Shown here in pieces: positions 1 to 11,434 of a stretch of DNA of 64,000 nt; the first letter of the stretch is position 1; every line of letters begins with the position of its first letter. The stretch is from Pseudovirgaria hyperparasitica (taxonomy: Eukaryota > Ascomycota > Dothideomycetes > Acrospermales > Acrospermaceae): positions 244,418 through 308,417 of the forward strand of contig NW_022985573.1 in NCBI RefSeq assembly GCF_010093815.1, given 5' to 3'. A program made the position numbers and the translations under genes. The notes beneath the pieces are model-generated. The model saw only the letters and a program-made list of their open reading frames with translations. It had not been told where the DNA came from and did no database searches.

Positions 1-582
1 TTTACCGCATGCTCTGCCCGTCCATATCTCTTGGTGGTCCTTGACCGTCCACGCTATGCGGAGGTCGTTTCCTCTTCCCTTCCCATGGGGGCGATAGTCT
101 TCATTATCCGAGTCGTCCCCCTCATCCCAATCCGACAAGCCCTGCCCACTATTAACATTGCCTCTCGGCCTCTGAAATAGCACTAGAGCCTGCCTGAGGC
201 ATTCCAGGCCTTCACGGGTGACGGCCTCGACCTCCTCCCTTGTCGAGAACCATGGAGTCATCCTCACCGAGGAAGGTTCTTCGGATAAGTCAGCCATGGA
301 CATGATATCTGAACCACACAAGGAGGATTGCTCTGACGATGCATTCTCCATCTTCACGCTTAGAGACGCATTGCGGCGATCAGGACAACCAAGACTCGTC
401 GCATCTTTCCTGGCTTTAGGCCCTGCTGACCTTGCCAGGATCAAGCGATGACCAGTTTCAATACGCTGCGCAGTCTTGTCAGTGTCAAGCCCAATGGGTT
501 CTGTTGCAGTACATACTTTGTGGGGTGCAATACTATGGTCTACCGTGCTGCCTTCCTGCTGCGTCCTGAGTCCACCTCTCAT
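1..582 (-). CDS. Hypothetical protein, 3' end beyond left edge
   Basis: A minus-strand frame runs without a stop from an ATG at 582 to the window edge, giving at least 194 residues; the stop lies outside the window. The frame stays open upstream to about 921, so the true start could be further 5' or in another exon. The ATG at 582 is chosen because it is the first one; another lies in frame near 352. The downstream half reads like real protein: a hydrophilic Ser/Glu-rich stretch, a helix-like EEVEAVTREGLECLRQAL, an acidic DWDEGDDSDNEDY patch, then basic residues and a Trp-containing segment near the edge. No signal peptide or membrane segment is visible. I do not recognise the family. A chance open frame of this length is possible but unlikely at this base composition. 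Confidence 0.5.
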   Translation of the reverse strand, partial: MRGGLRTQQEGSTVDHSIAPHKVCTATEPIGLDTDKTAQRIETGHRLILARSAGPKARKDATSLGCPDRRNASLSVKMENASSEQSSLCGSDIMSMADLSEEPSSVRMTPWFSTREEVEAVTREGLECLRQALVLFQRPRGNVNSGQGLSDWDEGDDSDNEDYRPHGKGRGNDLRIAWTVKDHQEIWTGRACGK

Positions 583-1922
583 CGTTGACGTGAGTGTACC
601 CCATGAGGTAGTAACAGCCACACCTCCTAGTGTGACTTGAGAGGTAGAGGCGTTTGCTGAGACACGCTGGGGACCGGGACACAGGAATGTTCCAAGTCTC
701 CAAGACCTACTTCGAGTGTTGTACGCACGCTGCGAACAAACTCCCAGAAGCTGTGCTTGCCAAGTCCAAAATAGACGTCGTACTGCGCGGTCAACCCTGA
801 CTTGATATCTAACAAGACAAATTAGCACGACCAACGGTGCTCCGCCATCAGTTAGCGTTCTTGACCCTGGGAGCCGTCGTAGAAACCCTTCTGAGGCTGC
901 CTGGGGTCTATGTCGATGCTTTTAGTCGTCATCTACAGTGCTGCTATGATTATAGACCGAGTGGACTCTAGGAGGACGTTCCATCCTGGAATGATAATAG
1001 AGCCGTCGGCCAGAATCGCGAAGATCACGTTGACAACATCTGAATCTGGCGTGAGTCCTAGCACCTCTCCAATATCGACATTCCAGGAGCGATGGGGTTG
1101 CTTCAGTCAATGTTGGAGCCTCTTCCCCGTTAAATGGTCCTCTAGGTCTCTGGAGAGGGTTTTCAGCCATGCGCACCTGTCTCTCGACCGCTTGCGACCG
1201 ACAATAAACCATGTATATGTCCTATAATTGAATTGATGGGGTACGTCTGCATGGGGATTGTGTCCTGTTTAATGCTGGTCTGCGCATCGACGTCCACAGA
1301 ATTTTGACCGGAACCAGGAGTAGGAGTACCTCGGACGTTCGCAGGCCAAGTTGCACCTGGTTCAAGCTCTGAACCACCATGTATGGCGACTCCGACATCC
1401 TGCAGTAAGGCCTCGCGACCTGCTGGACTCGGGCATCCTGCAGTAAGGCCTCGCGACCTGCTAGACTCAGACTCCTGAGTGCGAGTACACGTTCGCAGAG
1501 TACACGGAGCTCGGAATTGAGGCTGTTGGGTGCGAAGCAATGGGAGAGGAAACTCACGATGCCAGAAGTTCGCTGTGTGTGGCGACGCTGCACAGTTGAT
1601 TTGGGCGCCAGGAAAGGTATCTTTGTAGTGTGATGGAGGTTTCGCAAGTTCGTTTCGGCTACCACAGGCAACCGATTATGTATAAGCGGTTCAGATGCGG
1701 CAAAGCCGTGTGCTTTGTGCTGGCCAGGTTTGTCTTCCCCTATCATCTATCGCTGGTAATTCACCAGTCACGAAAACCAGAGGCCAGCCACACAAAATCA
1801 TGTTCATATCGTAAACTACACCTCAAACATGGATGGATTTTCTAAGCCCAATGAGTTTGTTTATCCATTTTTATAGCGTCAATTCATTTAGTTCGAGCGA
1901 CTAGGTCAGCACGAGGGGATAG
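583..1922. other. Gene-poor stretch, no supported gene
   Basis: Only short overlapping frames on both strands, none with convincing protein character. The frame of the edge gene stays open to about 921. A 38-bp tandem duplication lies inside (see 1396-1471) and inflates two minus-strand frames that read through it. Confidence 0.5.
1396..1471. repeat. 38-bp tandem duplication
   Basis: Two adjacent near-identical 38-bp copies (1396-1433 and 1434-1471), each beginning CATCCTGCAGTAAGG. They differ at a few positions near the end of the unit. Since 38 is not a multiple of three, the duplication shifts any frame reading through it. Confidence 0.85.
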
Positions 1923-2377
1923 TCGATAGCCAAAGCACTCCTACACGATCTCTGCTTCGTGGACTCCTCGCGGAAAGCTGCGGCTCTTACGAGCGAGTTC
2001 CATTCCGCATTCCTAGCGAAGCGCGTGGATCCACTCAGAAGAAGACCCATACCTGACGAGTTACAATGCCGACTGGCCCAGACCTGGCACAACACCCAAC
2101 CGCAGCTCGCGCGGATGCATCTTCACCAGCACGACAAGACCCATGCAATTCTGGCCAAGGGGGTGCAGAGTCTGGATGAGTTGAATGCAAGGCTAATCAG
2201 TGCAAGAGCGATAGCCGTCAGGGCAGATGTCGGGGATCGCAATGAGGAGGAAGCGAAGAGGCTGGTCTTCATCGGAGCATACCGCGTACTTGATGCGCTG
2301 ATGTGGAGGAGATCTTGAAAGCCATCATAGAAGGTTATTTGGCGGGCGAAAGGGCAGGCGTAGAGACTGATGGATAA
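1923..2377 (+). pseudogene. Broken unknown gene, 3' part
   Basis: A plus-strand frame of about 130 codons opens just after an in-frame TAG at 1920-1922 and ends at a TGA near 2318. From about 2300 the next frame continues sensibly to a TAA at 2375-2377 (starting DVEEILKAIIEGYLAGERAG). The two halves read as one protein: a basic N-terminal part, then a helical stretch (SLDELNARLISARAIAVRAD, then EEEAKRLVFIGAYRVLDAL) that flows into the shifted frame. This implies a single-nucleotide frameshift near 2300, or less likely a tiny missed intron. No ATG is present at the 5' end, so an upstream exon or start has been lost or lies further left. Family not recognised; helical content is all that can be said. 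Confidence 0.5.
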
Positions 2378-3714
2378 GCGAAGTTATTGTCTACAGGACC
2401 AAAGAGAGTAGCCTAGCTCATAACGACCCGCAATACAGGAGGAGTCATTAATAGCGTTGTGGGCATACTCTATAAAAGATATGCTCACGGAAGAGTTGTT
2501 CAACCTGGTGTCTTACTTCCGTCATATCTCCTTTCATGGCTGCGTGATAGCATTATTCCACTTCTAACCGTCTCTTGTATCCTGGTGATTAGAGCGCATC
2601 GGCGAAGGCGGAAAGGCTGGGATCGTTTCTTGCATGGTAATTGATGAGATGGTCATAAAGCGGGAATTGATGACATTATAAACAGACAAAAGACGAGAGG
2701 AATGGGCTTGACCTAATTAGCTAGGGATTGGAGGATAACGACCCGCTGACTAGACAGTGACTAAGCCCAGATTATGCGCTGACTATGTGCTGAATAAGCA
2801 CGAGTTAGGCACAGATTAAGCGCTGATTAAGCACTGATTAAGCGATGATAGCGAGCTGGAGGCTGGGATCAGCAACCTTGCTCAATCAACAACCTTACCA
2901 CTACCGTCTATCACTTCCGAATCTCTATATATAACACTTCAGCAGCGCGAGGCTATAGCTGGGGGTGGCCATGAGGTGTCTGATTCTAGTTGCAATCAAT
3001 GCATAAGGAGACTAATTCCCTTCATCTTTTTTGCCCCAATCAAAGACAACTGGCACAAAGAAGTGCTTCACAGCATTCATCACTCGTATGCTATTACCTT
3101 ATGCTGCGATACTATCACATGCCGCACGATAGTAACGAGGAAGATTTGAACGCAGGAGACAACCATATTCGATGGTCCACTGGAAAACTACTGGATTACC
3201 ACCGTCCATGTCAGGTGTATTTCCCCGATGTCTCTACTTCCTGGGTCGTCTATGCTGCATTTCGTGCTTCTATTACACTTCCTAACCGGTAAGACATTAT
3301 GTAGGCCTCTCTCTTCAATGCGACATCTCTCTATAATAGAGGTGGCATCGGGGTTAGACTAACTTTTTAATTCCATGTTCTGACACTATACCCTAAAACC
3401 CCATCACTCCCTCGATGCTTATTAATTTTCCATCTTTCCTAATACTTATAATTCTAATACTAGTAACTGAACTAATAGTCCCGATTCTTAAGATTACGCC
3501 AGTCTAGCGCTATCATGATATTAGCATTGAGCTCTATTAGGGCTGTCTTGAATTTATCTTATTACTCGAACCTTTTTATCGTTATATACTTTTCTTCATC
3601 TAGAAACCAGAAGACCACCCACAGTCCTGACGTTCCAGTTCATCGCCGGTATAAAGCGGTTGGTCTTACTCTTTGTTTGGCCGTAGACTAAGGCTACATA
3701 GGCTATTATGGCCC
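2378..3714. other. No gene seen
   Basis: Apart from the degenerate repeat at 2740-2855 I see only short frames without protein character. 3,360-3,560 is locally AT-rich, possibly an old repeat remnant. Confidence 0.4.
2740..2855. repeat. Degenerate short tandem repeat
   Basis: Diverged units of about 11-12 bp around the motif GCNCTGATTAAG recur across this stretch (for example GCGCTGATTAA, GCACTGATTAA). Too diverged to define borders exactly. Confidence 0.5.
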
Positions 3715-4500
3715 TACACCTTCTGCGGCATCGGAAGCTTCCCAAGATGCTGTCCGAACAGAAAACAGTGTTTTGGAGAACGCTGTGACACATTGGGAGA
3801 CAGTGATGCAGCATACAGCCCTCTGTACGAGACGGGGCTTTATGTAACTTTGCGATGGATGTAGAATACAGATCATCTTACTTCTACCAATCGAGAAGGT
3901 CGCCTTAGGTGATGCTCCACCTGGCAGAGTTGTCACTTTGGCGTACATCTGGACTTATACCGTTGTCCCGTTGAACAAGATAGCACGCTTGCGCTCCGAA
4001 ACTGCAAAGGAAATTAATGACCTTGCCCGCGTCCCTGCTCTCACTCAGACCAAATCAACTGTTTTCAATCACCCAAGTGCGAGCGAACTCAAGGTATCCC
4101 GTGGGCAGGTGGAGTTTTGCAGCGTTGAATTCGCTAACAGACAAAGCAAGAAAGGAACGCTGGATATTTTCAGCTTCACCGCGACGGCTAACAAGACCGT
4201 TCCCTTGATTGGTGATCAGGAGATAAAGACGCCAGTCTTGATGATTTACGTGGTTGTCTCAGTATCGCTCCATAAAACCCTGTTTTTTCCAATCGAACAA
4301 TAGCCGAAGAAGCTCGGTATTGAAGAACCGATGCGAAATTTGTGAGGCGTGTAAAGTCGCGGCTTTTTCTGATGAGATCATAACACAGCCCCAAGGTTAC
4401 AAAACTACAGTGTGTCGGCAAGGCGTACAGCTCTCAGACGGCGAAATCCAATGTTTAGCTATCGGTCGCGCCCTCATGTCCTCTGCGATCCGTCTTGCGC
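3715..4500 (+). pseudogene. ABC half-transporter relic (HMT1/Atm1-like)
   Basis: Several plus-strand frames together spell an ABC transporter of the half-size heavy-metal tolerance type. In order: a membrane-domain fragment near 3728-3830 (VRTENSVLENAVTHWETVM, like the SVANWETV region of this family); a linker and start of the nucleotide-binding domain at 4,100-4,190 (GQVEFCSVEFANRQSKKGTL, then a TATANKTVPLIGD segment where the Walker A P-loop should follow); and at 4,330-4,480 a stretch containing the helical EACKVAAFSDEI region, QPQGYKTTV, and the ABC signature as LSDGE instead of LSGGE, followed by IGRALM. The Walker A lysine motif is missing, the pieces lie in different frames, and the Walker B/H-loop part is not found downstream. 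Seen: the motifs and breaks. Known: their order in ABC proteins. Inferred: HMT1/Atm1-like subfamily. Confidence 0.6.
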
Positions 4501-5492
4501 CGTGCTTTCCAAGTCTTTAGCGCCTCGCGGATTAGTGTCGGTGTGCTCGAGAGCGTGAGTTGGAGATAAATCATTCCACCGTCCAATGAATGCAAGGTAG
4601 AGTCTTTAGAAGAACATTCCAATCTTCTAGATCGTATGAAGGGGTACACAGAGATAAATCAGAATTACTCGCCAAACGAATGGCAGGAGTCGCGGCAACG
4701 AGAAAAGAGACCAAGTCAACGGTTCCGGCCTAATGCCAGAAGAACAAGACAGCAGAGCGTTAGTAAATCCTAGTCTCACTTATGACAGCTTGTAAGACGA
4801 GAGATTCTCCGGTTCCTGCCTTTGAGATCGTACACATATCATTTCCGACATGTTCATCCTCTTCGGCGCTGTCATGACTTGATTGACATGGATGGTCCTA
4901 GAGCGTCCAACCGCTCTGATTAGCTGGGGAGGGGCGATTGTGATTGTACGTTGGTTTTAGCATGCCTGCTTGGATTTATAGCCCCCATAGAAGAGCATGG
5001 TGTAGTACAAGGCGAGCATCACTGCTGCCTGGATCCGTGATAGCGACAGCGATGATGAAAGGCCATTGGAGCGAGGCAAACATCTCAAGCCATTCTTCCT
5101 TTCATTGGTCTCCTATACTTCATAGCTTGCGTGCCGGAGTCCACGCTCGCTGTATGATGGACATACAAAGAGCAAACGCCAACATTGAGAGAAAATTATA
5201 GTTTAGTTCATAATGTCAAAGCGTGTTATACTCGTGCACAGCCCACACACTCACAAGCCGTTAACAAGCGAAGCTATTCTCTTATGAACAGACATAAATG
5301 AAGCTGCCACATACGAGCATTTCATTCTTATGCAATAATGCGCATACTGTCCATTTAGGAACAAGGGTCAAGGAATCTACGGCATGAAGCATTCAATTTA
5401 GCGCTGTCTTGGACCACTGAATCATAGAAAGTATCTTGCTCCTGGTATTATGCCCAACACGTCCAAGACGACAGGGCCGGTAGTTTGGGGTT
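4501..5492. other. No gene seen
   Basis: Only short shadow frames. If the ABC relic continued, its Walker B region should lie here, but I do not find it. Confidence 0.4.
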
Positions 5493-5757
5493 ATGGGGCG
5501 TGGTGTTGAATTTGGATGTACACGGCCAATAGGAAGGAAGGATGTGGCCGAGTTGTTTGCGTTTGCGAGGGAAGAGTGGTTGCTACAGGGCAACGGGACG
5601 ATTGTGTGGGATGCGACGCGTATACATGAGCGACTTTGGAACGAGCGTGGCATTGAGATGCATACTTCCGTGGGATGTACGCTGAGCGGTGGAAACAAGA
5701 CAAGGGGCACGAGTTTGTCCTGAGCGGTGATAACAAGATAAGGGGCACGAGTTTGTA
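5493..5757 (+). pseudogene. Short unknown frame ending in a tandem repeat
   Basis: A plus-strand frame (5493-5723) reads plausibly as protein in its first 55 codons (GRKDVAELFAFAREEWLLQG, then VWDATRIHERLWNERG). It then enters a 38-bp tandem duplication that throws it out of frame. After that shift the other frame reads RWKQDKGHEFVL, which may be the original continuation. No recognisable domain. It may be the fragment of a gene broken by the duplication; the opposite strand also has an open frame here but with poor protein character. Confidence 0.3.
5682..5757. repeat. 38-bp tandem duplication
   Basis: Two adjacent copies (5682-5719 and 5720-5757) starting CTGAGCGGTG and differing by a few substitutions. 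The unit length equals that of the repeat at 1396, but the sequences are unrelated. Confidence 0.85.
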
Positions 5758-6042
5758 CAGATAGCCTCCGTGGGTTGAGTAAGAGGACAGGAACTTCATC
5801 CAAGTTCCCATTGGCTTGTTAAGAGCGGCATGTTTTACCCTGTCATTCATTCGGACGCTGTTTTAGCTCGTCATATTGGCGATGCTCCCGGACAGGACAA
5901 GTGGAGGCTTTCTCTCCTCAACCTGATATGCATATCAACTTTCTCTTTCCTGTGCTTGTTAGTCTCCGAGCATCTTCTCGCACACACCGATCGCTCAATC
6001 ACTCCTTGTCTCTGAATGCTTTCCTCTCCACTCTAGCAACGT

Positions 6043-6949
6043 ATGCGATGGATTGTCTTTAACTTAGTCGTCCTTAGCGATGGTGCGAATCATCTTACCG
6101 TGGGGGAACTGCTCAACGTTTTCGCCGACATCGAGTGTGAGACCGCGTGCTATGACGGCTTTTTCGTTACAGCTCGAGATTGCCGGCCGCCCAATGCTAA
6201 AACTATGAAGACGGTCTCGCTCAAGTCAACTCGTCTGGTACCGCCAAAGAGATCGCCAACAGCGTCCTTAGCCAGCTCCAATCACCACGGTCCCGGATGC
6301 TCAGCTCGGGATGAGAGCTCGGGGCATGAGTGTGCCGTTTCCAATCTACCAGTTCATACGGATAGAAGAAGGTCTATCTTGTCACACTATCCTACGTGCT
6401 CCACTAAGTATTGCTCAGCGCTCTCACAATACTGACGATCAATAGCCTAGCTCAGCGCTCAATCGGTTCAAGAAGCGTATCAGTTTCATCACTGCCGAGT
6501 GTCAGATGGGTGCATGCAATGCCCGTCCTTCAAATGCGATGACTTTACGCCCTCCGCACCCATCCGATTCCAAAAAGCATGCACACGACGCTGAACAGTC
6601 TGGACAGGAAGTCTGTTACTTCTCACTTTTCTGCCATGGCCGCCGCGAACAAGGCGCGCATCAGTTGAAAGTTTCGTAAGCGACCGCGCGCGACTCCGAC
6701 TCCACACGTCTTGCGATCCTGCGTGAAGCAGAAGAGGCCCAGATCGTCCTGATGCGCGAACATCAGTCAAACAGACACGGGTTCGGGACATACTTGAGGG
6801 CAGCAGTTGCGAGTCTACTTAGGAGTGTCGTTACCGAGTTTCCAGATCTTGTAGCCGAGAGTTCGGCGTGTTGGGAGTTTGTGGAGATCGTGGGCGATCG
6901 GGGGCTGTTGGATGAGGTGCCCGGGAGGATGGAGGGCGAGATTAAGTAA
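6043..6949 (+). pseudogene. Broken unknown gene in several frames
   Basis: Protein-like stretches occur in different plus-strand frames in a consistent order. They are LTVGELLNVFADIECETA near 6,090; DGLAQVNSSGTAKEIANSVL near 6,220; MSVPFPIYQFIRIEEGLSC near 6,325; ALNRFKKRISFITAECQ near 6,455; and a clean 3' frame ending at a TAA just before 6950, with DSDSTRLAILREAEEAQIVL and LRSVVTEFPDLVAESSACWE. Some breaks could be introns, but stops and shifts within otherwise good segments favour a decayed gene. I do not recognise the product; it looks like a soluble, partly helical protein. The 3' part (about 6,690-6,949) is the best preserved. Confidence 0.4.
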
Positions 6950-9767
6950 TATTGAGGGTATGTCCACAAAGTTTTGGGCGCTGGCGGTGTGAAGAGTATG
7001 TAACACTTGCCTCCTAGGGCGAGAAATGCTTTATCGGTTCCGCGATAAACGCCAAACGATCGCATCGTTCCTCGAAGACATATATAGAGCCATGAGGCTA
7101 GTGATATTATCTCTAGATAGATTTTGAGTTATGGCAGCGGTCGTGTGTATCACCGAGCGCTCATGTACTTTGGACTTTCCACCGCCTTATTCAAGGGATA
7201 CCAGACGTGAAGAGAGAAGCTGCTGTTGCCCTTAGCAGGGAACAATAAAGTTATCGATGTATAGTCATGGAACTATCCCTGGTTCATGAGGTCAACACGT
7301 CAGATCAGGTGGAGACTTGATTTCCTTTGTGTTGGAGAGAATTGCGATCCATGAATGACTGACCGCTCAATATCAAACACACTCTCGCACAACGTGGAAG
7401 GCATTCCAAGTTATACACCCCTTGCTTTCTCTAACCAACTCATATCTTAAGCTGTGCAACTTCGTAGCAGTATAGCCGCTGACTGTTGACAACGGATTGT
7501 GAACATAGAAAAAGCCCAGACACGCGCAATTTTAACTCTCAGTCGTTTGTATGCACTTTTAGTATTATCATTCCGTACCCAATGGACGAAGAATAGACTG
7601 CTTAATCATTAAAGCCACCACCGACGTGCGTGTGAATATCAGAGACCATCTGACATATAAATACTCAGCATGAACGGCGCTACACAGTGTATACTACAAA
7701 ACAGCGAGCTCTGCTGCGCGATGCCTGGCATATCCTTGGAAGATAGTAGACAAACTAGATGATCATGTCGATGCTTCAGCGTTGCGTCCGCCCTTATATG
7801 CCCCTAGAACTTCCGACATTGCAACCTGTCATGAGTGAATATACCATGCAAACACCCGATATAGTTTGGCCTGCGAGTATATAGGGGTCTGTGAGATGCA
7901 GTCGATATATATGGGAAGAAATCACATTCCACTACTGCCTAAATCATGCTATACATCCTTATAAGTGTGAGTGTAACGCTTGAGACGGAGACGCTGCGAC
8001 AGGAGACATTCGACGGTTAACATGACTCTACAAAGTCTTTTAACTTCGTTCTCAATGACTTAGTATGAGCATTCTTCTCTACGAACGGTCACATCTTCGC
8101 ACCTCGCGTCGGATCGACACGTTGGATACACCTCTGTCTTACTGATGTTCACTCATGGATGTTCGTCTCACTGGTAATTCCCAATGCGCACCCCATTGAT
8201 CGCGAATATCACACGAGGCAAATCACTTCTTTGCGACACGCATTCTTATAAACAGAGTCGGTACCAGTATGCTGGACAAAGACATGTAACAAGTGCAAGA
8301 ATACTGGTGATTTTCATATCAGAACGTACTTGGACAGCCATCACCGCAACATCGTGCACACAAAGCACACCGCCTACTAAATGCACCGAGACTTTGTCCT
8401 ACCGTCGATTTGCCCAACACAGTATACACAGTCCTGACAAGTCGCGGAGGTCATTTTCATAGTAGCTGATATCACTCACTAGAGGCCACACCGCCGGTCG
8501 CATACATTGATATGGAATTGGCGAAATATGATGGGACATTTCGCGACGACCGGCAAATTCCACGATGTAAAGACAGTATTAATCAATGACAAGAGTGAAC
8601 ACAAGAAGAAATAGGAAGACACATAAGTCGCCAACCCTCGTGCCCGTAGCAAACGATCATAAACCTATTAATATCAATACACGATATCCAAGTTTCGGAC
8701 TTTAGTGCTCAGAATGATGTCTTCGTGCATGGTCTACCACCATGACTATTATAGTCATGGCCAATATGCCTGCGAATGTCTATAACGCTACGTTTATGCA
8801 TACGCAAAACGTACTCTTGGACGCACTAACTCGAGAAAGACTGGCCAGCTCCAATGTGGCCATGAACCTTTTTATATAGAAGTTGAGACGTCGGCTTCCC
8901 AGAACTCATGCATCGGACGTTAACAAATTAACAACTTTGACCGTTAGGGCAACACCAAATGTTCAAAGCTATAGGTAGATCCAGTCTGCTGGCGATCGGC
9001 CGGCGTACGCTTGTAACATGGCCTCACGGTACCGATGCGAGCGTACGCGAATCATTAGATCCGTCTACTCTAAAAGTACTCCATGCACTCTGCCTAGCAG
9101 AATTATCGTTTACTATACACCACCTGCAACGCTATGTTTGGAGTGTAAAATGCAATGCGACCATGCCATCATTTTTATATCTCCTGCCAACGTCCGCATG
9201 GACGTGTCTGTCTTCCAGGCCTCACTCTGTGCTTCGCAATTTTTTCCAGGACCGCATTGAGTAACATGTCCTTGGACGACTCTATACAGGCTAGACAGTC
9301 TTGGTGTCGCCTGTCTTTGGCTTGAATGCTGGTGCGGTCACGCGCGAGTCATAGGCCGAGCCATCATTCCTATGCTTTATCTTCTATTGCGTATGCTCCT
9401 GGTGCATAGTCTATGCGCGAGGGCTCTGATCATCCTGCGTATGAGTTGTCTGAGTCCTGTCCCGAATCTGTACATTTACGCTCATGTCAACTTGCCTACT
9501 CTGGTTCGCACGTGAGAGCTGGGATGATCTTACACAGCGCCACATTTTTACATCATGTATGGAGGCTCAGATCTCCAAACAGCCTCAACGTCCAGAGCTC
9601 CAGATCGTTAATCGAGAGGCCATGCAGCAAGGCCTGGAAGAGGTCGTTCTTCATTACTGCTTGAGGGCTCTGGTGAAGTGTCGTATCCAAAATCCAGCTT
9701 GGGCCACCCTTGGCCGGTCTATCCATCGTTCCCGTGTCCCAGCCTTGACATTTTTGGGTAATAGAGT
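6950..9767. other. Long stretch without a supported gene
   Basis: Nearly 3 kb with only short frames. 7,070-8,180 has almost no open frame. A plus-strand frame at 9,484-9,807 (107 codons) has some protein character but overlaps the end of the minus-strand relic that follows and has no support beyond length. Confidence 0.4.
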
Positions 9768-10697
9768 TCATAGTTCTTCGCGCAAGTCAACCTTGGCATG
9801 GGCTTGATTTCTTCGGGTGACGTATTGCTTCAAGATAGATGTTTTTCGGTCTTTGTATTCTAAGAACGCTATACACTTTTGTAGCACGTCGTCGGTGATA
9901 TGATACGACTCTTGATCTTTTCGACGAGATCCGGTGAGTTGCTTGCTACGGCTTCTCTCAGACGAGTGCAAACACTTCGCCATATGCTCTGTGGTGGGTT
10001 GCGGTATTTGCATGGATTGGAAGCAATGGAAGCGACATCCTGTCCGTCAATAGAGGCCTTCGATGCAGCGCTAATCATTGTCCAGCGATAGAGAACAGTG
10101 AAGTATTTCCATATAACCCGCAGTCTGTCTTCCTCTTCCTCTTCCTTGATCTTCCTAGGACCGTGGTTGACTTTCAGCGTGTTATGATGGGCTTCAGGGG
10201 CATCACGATGGTCCTACTCGCATCTTCTTCGGTATCTCTTTATTCTTCGGGCCACTGAGACTCGGTCCAGCACCTTTGCGCAGACTGAGGCGGTGTTGGA
10301 AATTGACGTGTACCTGCATTTTTTGACACGGCGTGGCATAGCTTCCATGAGGTCTCGACGATAGCATTCCAGCGCGAATCGGCGAGCTCTTTCGAAATGG
10401 TTTTGTAGTGGTTGGTGACATAGTTGAGTGCCTCAACGTACGATGTGCAAGAAGAGAAGCGCTGTTCACCCTGAAGGGACTACTGGTATTTGATGGCTCT
10501 GGTGAGCCAAGGGTCCTCGGTTGACTGGTGATCCTTATCCTAGGATAGATTAAGCAAGGAGTATCTCAACTTACCTTAGACGAAGAAGACCACAATTCCA
10601 AAACTTCCTGTTGTTGTATACTAATCTCGCGGGACTCCTTATAGAACGAAGCCGTAAATACGCTGACTGTTCCGAATCCATATACATATAGAATGGG
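9768..10697 (-). pseudogene. Decayed unknown gene with visible exon structure
   Basis: Reading the minus strand from 10,697: a segment ending SIQQQEVLELWSSSSK, then a 35-nt candidate intron (GTAAGT...CTTAAT...CCTAG, plus coordinates 10,540-10,574). It continues with DKDHQSTEDPWLTRAIKYQ, an in-frame TAG, EALNYVTNHYKTISKELADS, WNAIVETSWKLCHAVSKNAG, a TAA, a shift, RKIKEEEEEDRLRVIWKYF, then SIWRSVCTRLREAVASNSPD, a shift, and finally ITDDVLQKCIAFLEYKDRK to a TGA at 9768. The pieces flow as one helical, charged protein of roughly 290 residues with two stops and about two frameshifts. The stops fit C-to-T changes at CAG and a nearby substitution. No start ATG is clear upstream of the first segment. 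Family not recognised; similar hypothetical proteins probably exist in related fungi, but that is a guess. Confidence 0.6.
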
Positions 10698-10786
10698 TTA
10701 AGAATTCGAATCAGTAATGTAGTGGAAGTCTCTGGAAGCATGGTACACACTGAAAGGGTTTCAGGTTGGCTACTATTAACCCCATG

Positions 10787-11434
10787 CTAGATACAGAGCT
10801 CGCGCAAGAGGCCAAGCAAGACAATCACCTCAGTAACATTAAGTCTGTTCAACTTTGACGTACGATTGATGCACACATCACCACTAATGGATCTACCAGT
10901 GTCACATATGCAAACTGAGTCAATCTTCCAGGTGCATCCATCCAGGACGGAGAATGTATAGCGACGTCCCATACACAAGTTGTCATCATCAGCCGTGAGT
11001 GTGCAGTCTATTCCGGCGTAGTTTAGTGGTATTGTCTGAGCTGTGACCCTCACGAGCCTTTCAGTGAATACCATTGACATATGCAGCCCTTCCATTAGAT
11101 TTTCTTCATTGTACTTCCTTATATCTGGTGTAAGATGACCTGCTGTCTCCAAGTCCATAGGGACGAGGTTGTACGGTAATCCTTTGAACGGGGGATTGTG
11201 ATCCTCGCGACCACGTAGCCTAATAGAATCGAATACCTCTTTAATATCTACGTAAGGAAGTCGGCCAAGTTCATTATCAAATCCATTTGACCTGAATTCT
11301 TGCTCGAGGATGATTCTGAGCGCGTCAAGATGAGCGATTGTTTGATTCCAGTGTTTCGTTTCGAACAAGGGTTCCGTGACGCGGTGAGATTTCAGAGGAT
11401 GCCGTATCGGAGGTATTCTTCTAAGGAGTTCCCG
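10787..11434 (-). CDS. Hypothetical protein, 5' end uncertain
   Basis: A minus-strand frame stays open from just after a TAA at 11,435-11,437 to a stop at 10,787, about 215 codons. There is no ATG in the first half; the first is at MDLETAG, about two thirds of the way along. So this is either the 3' exon of a spliced gene or a fragment that lost its start. Content is protein-like: HWNQTIAHLDALRIILEQEF, the acidic VDIKEVFDSIRLRGREDH, a loop KGLPYNLVPMD, and a C-terminal half with five cysteines (DCTL, LCMG, GCTW, VCICD) and a hydrophobic tail VIVLLGLLRELCI. No signal peptide in the visible part. I do not recognise a family. It lies head to tail with the decayed gene at 9,768-10,697 on the same strand. 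Confidence 0.45.
   Translation of the reverse strand, partial: RELLRRIPPIRHPLKSHRVTEPLFETKHWNQTIAHLDALRIILEQEFRSNGFDNELGRLPYVDIKEVFDSIRLRGREDHNPPFKGLPYNLVPMDLETAGHLTPDIRKYNEENLMEGLHMSMVFTERLVRVTAQTIPLNYAGIDCTLTADDDNLCMGRRYTFSVLDGCTWKIDSVCICDTGRSISGDVCINRTSKLNRLNVTEVIVLLGLLRELCI

Noticed and set aside
1163-1746. Two overlapping minus-strand frames of 125 and 174 codons
   Set aside because: Both read through the 38-bp duplication, overlap each other in different frames and have poor protein character.
10203-10469. 88-codon minus frame
   Set aside because: Shadow of the decayed gene whose better frame overlaps it (EALNYVTNHYKTISKELADS).
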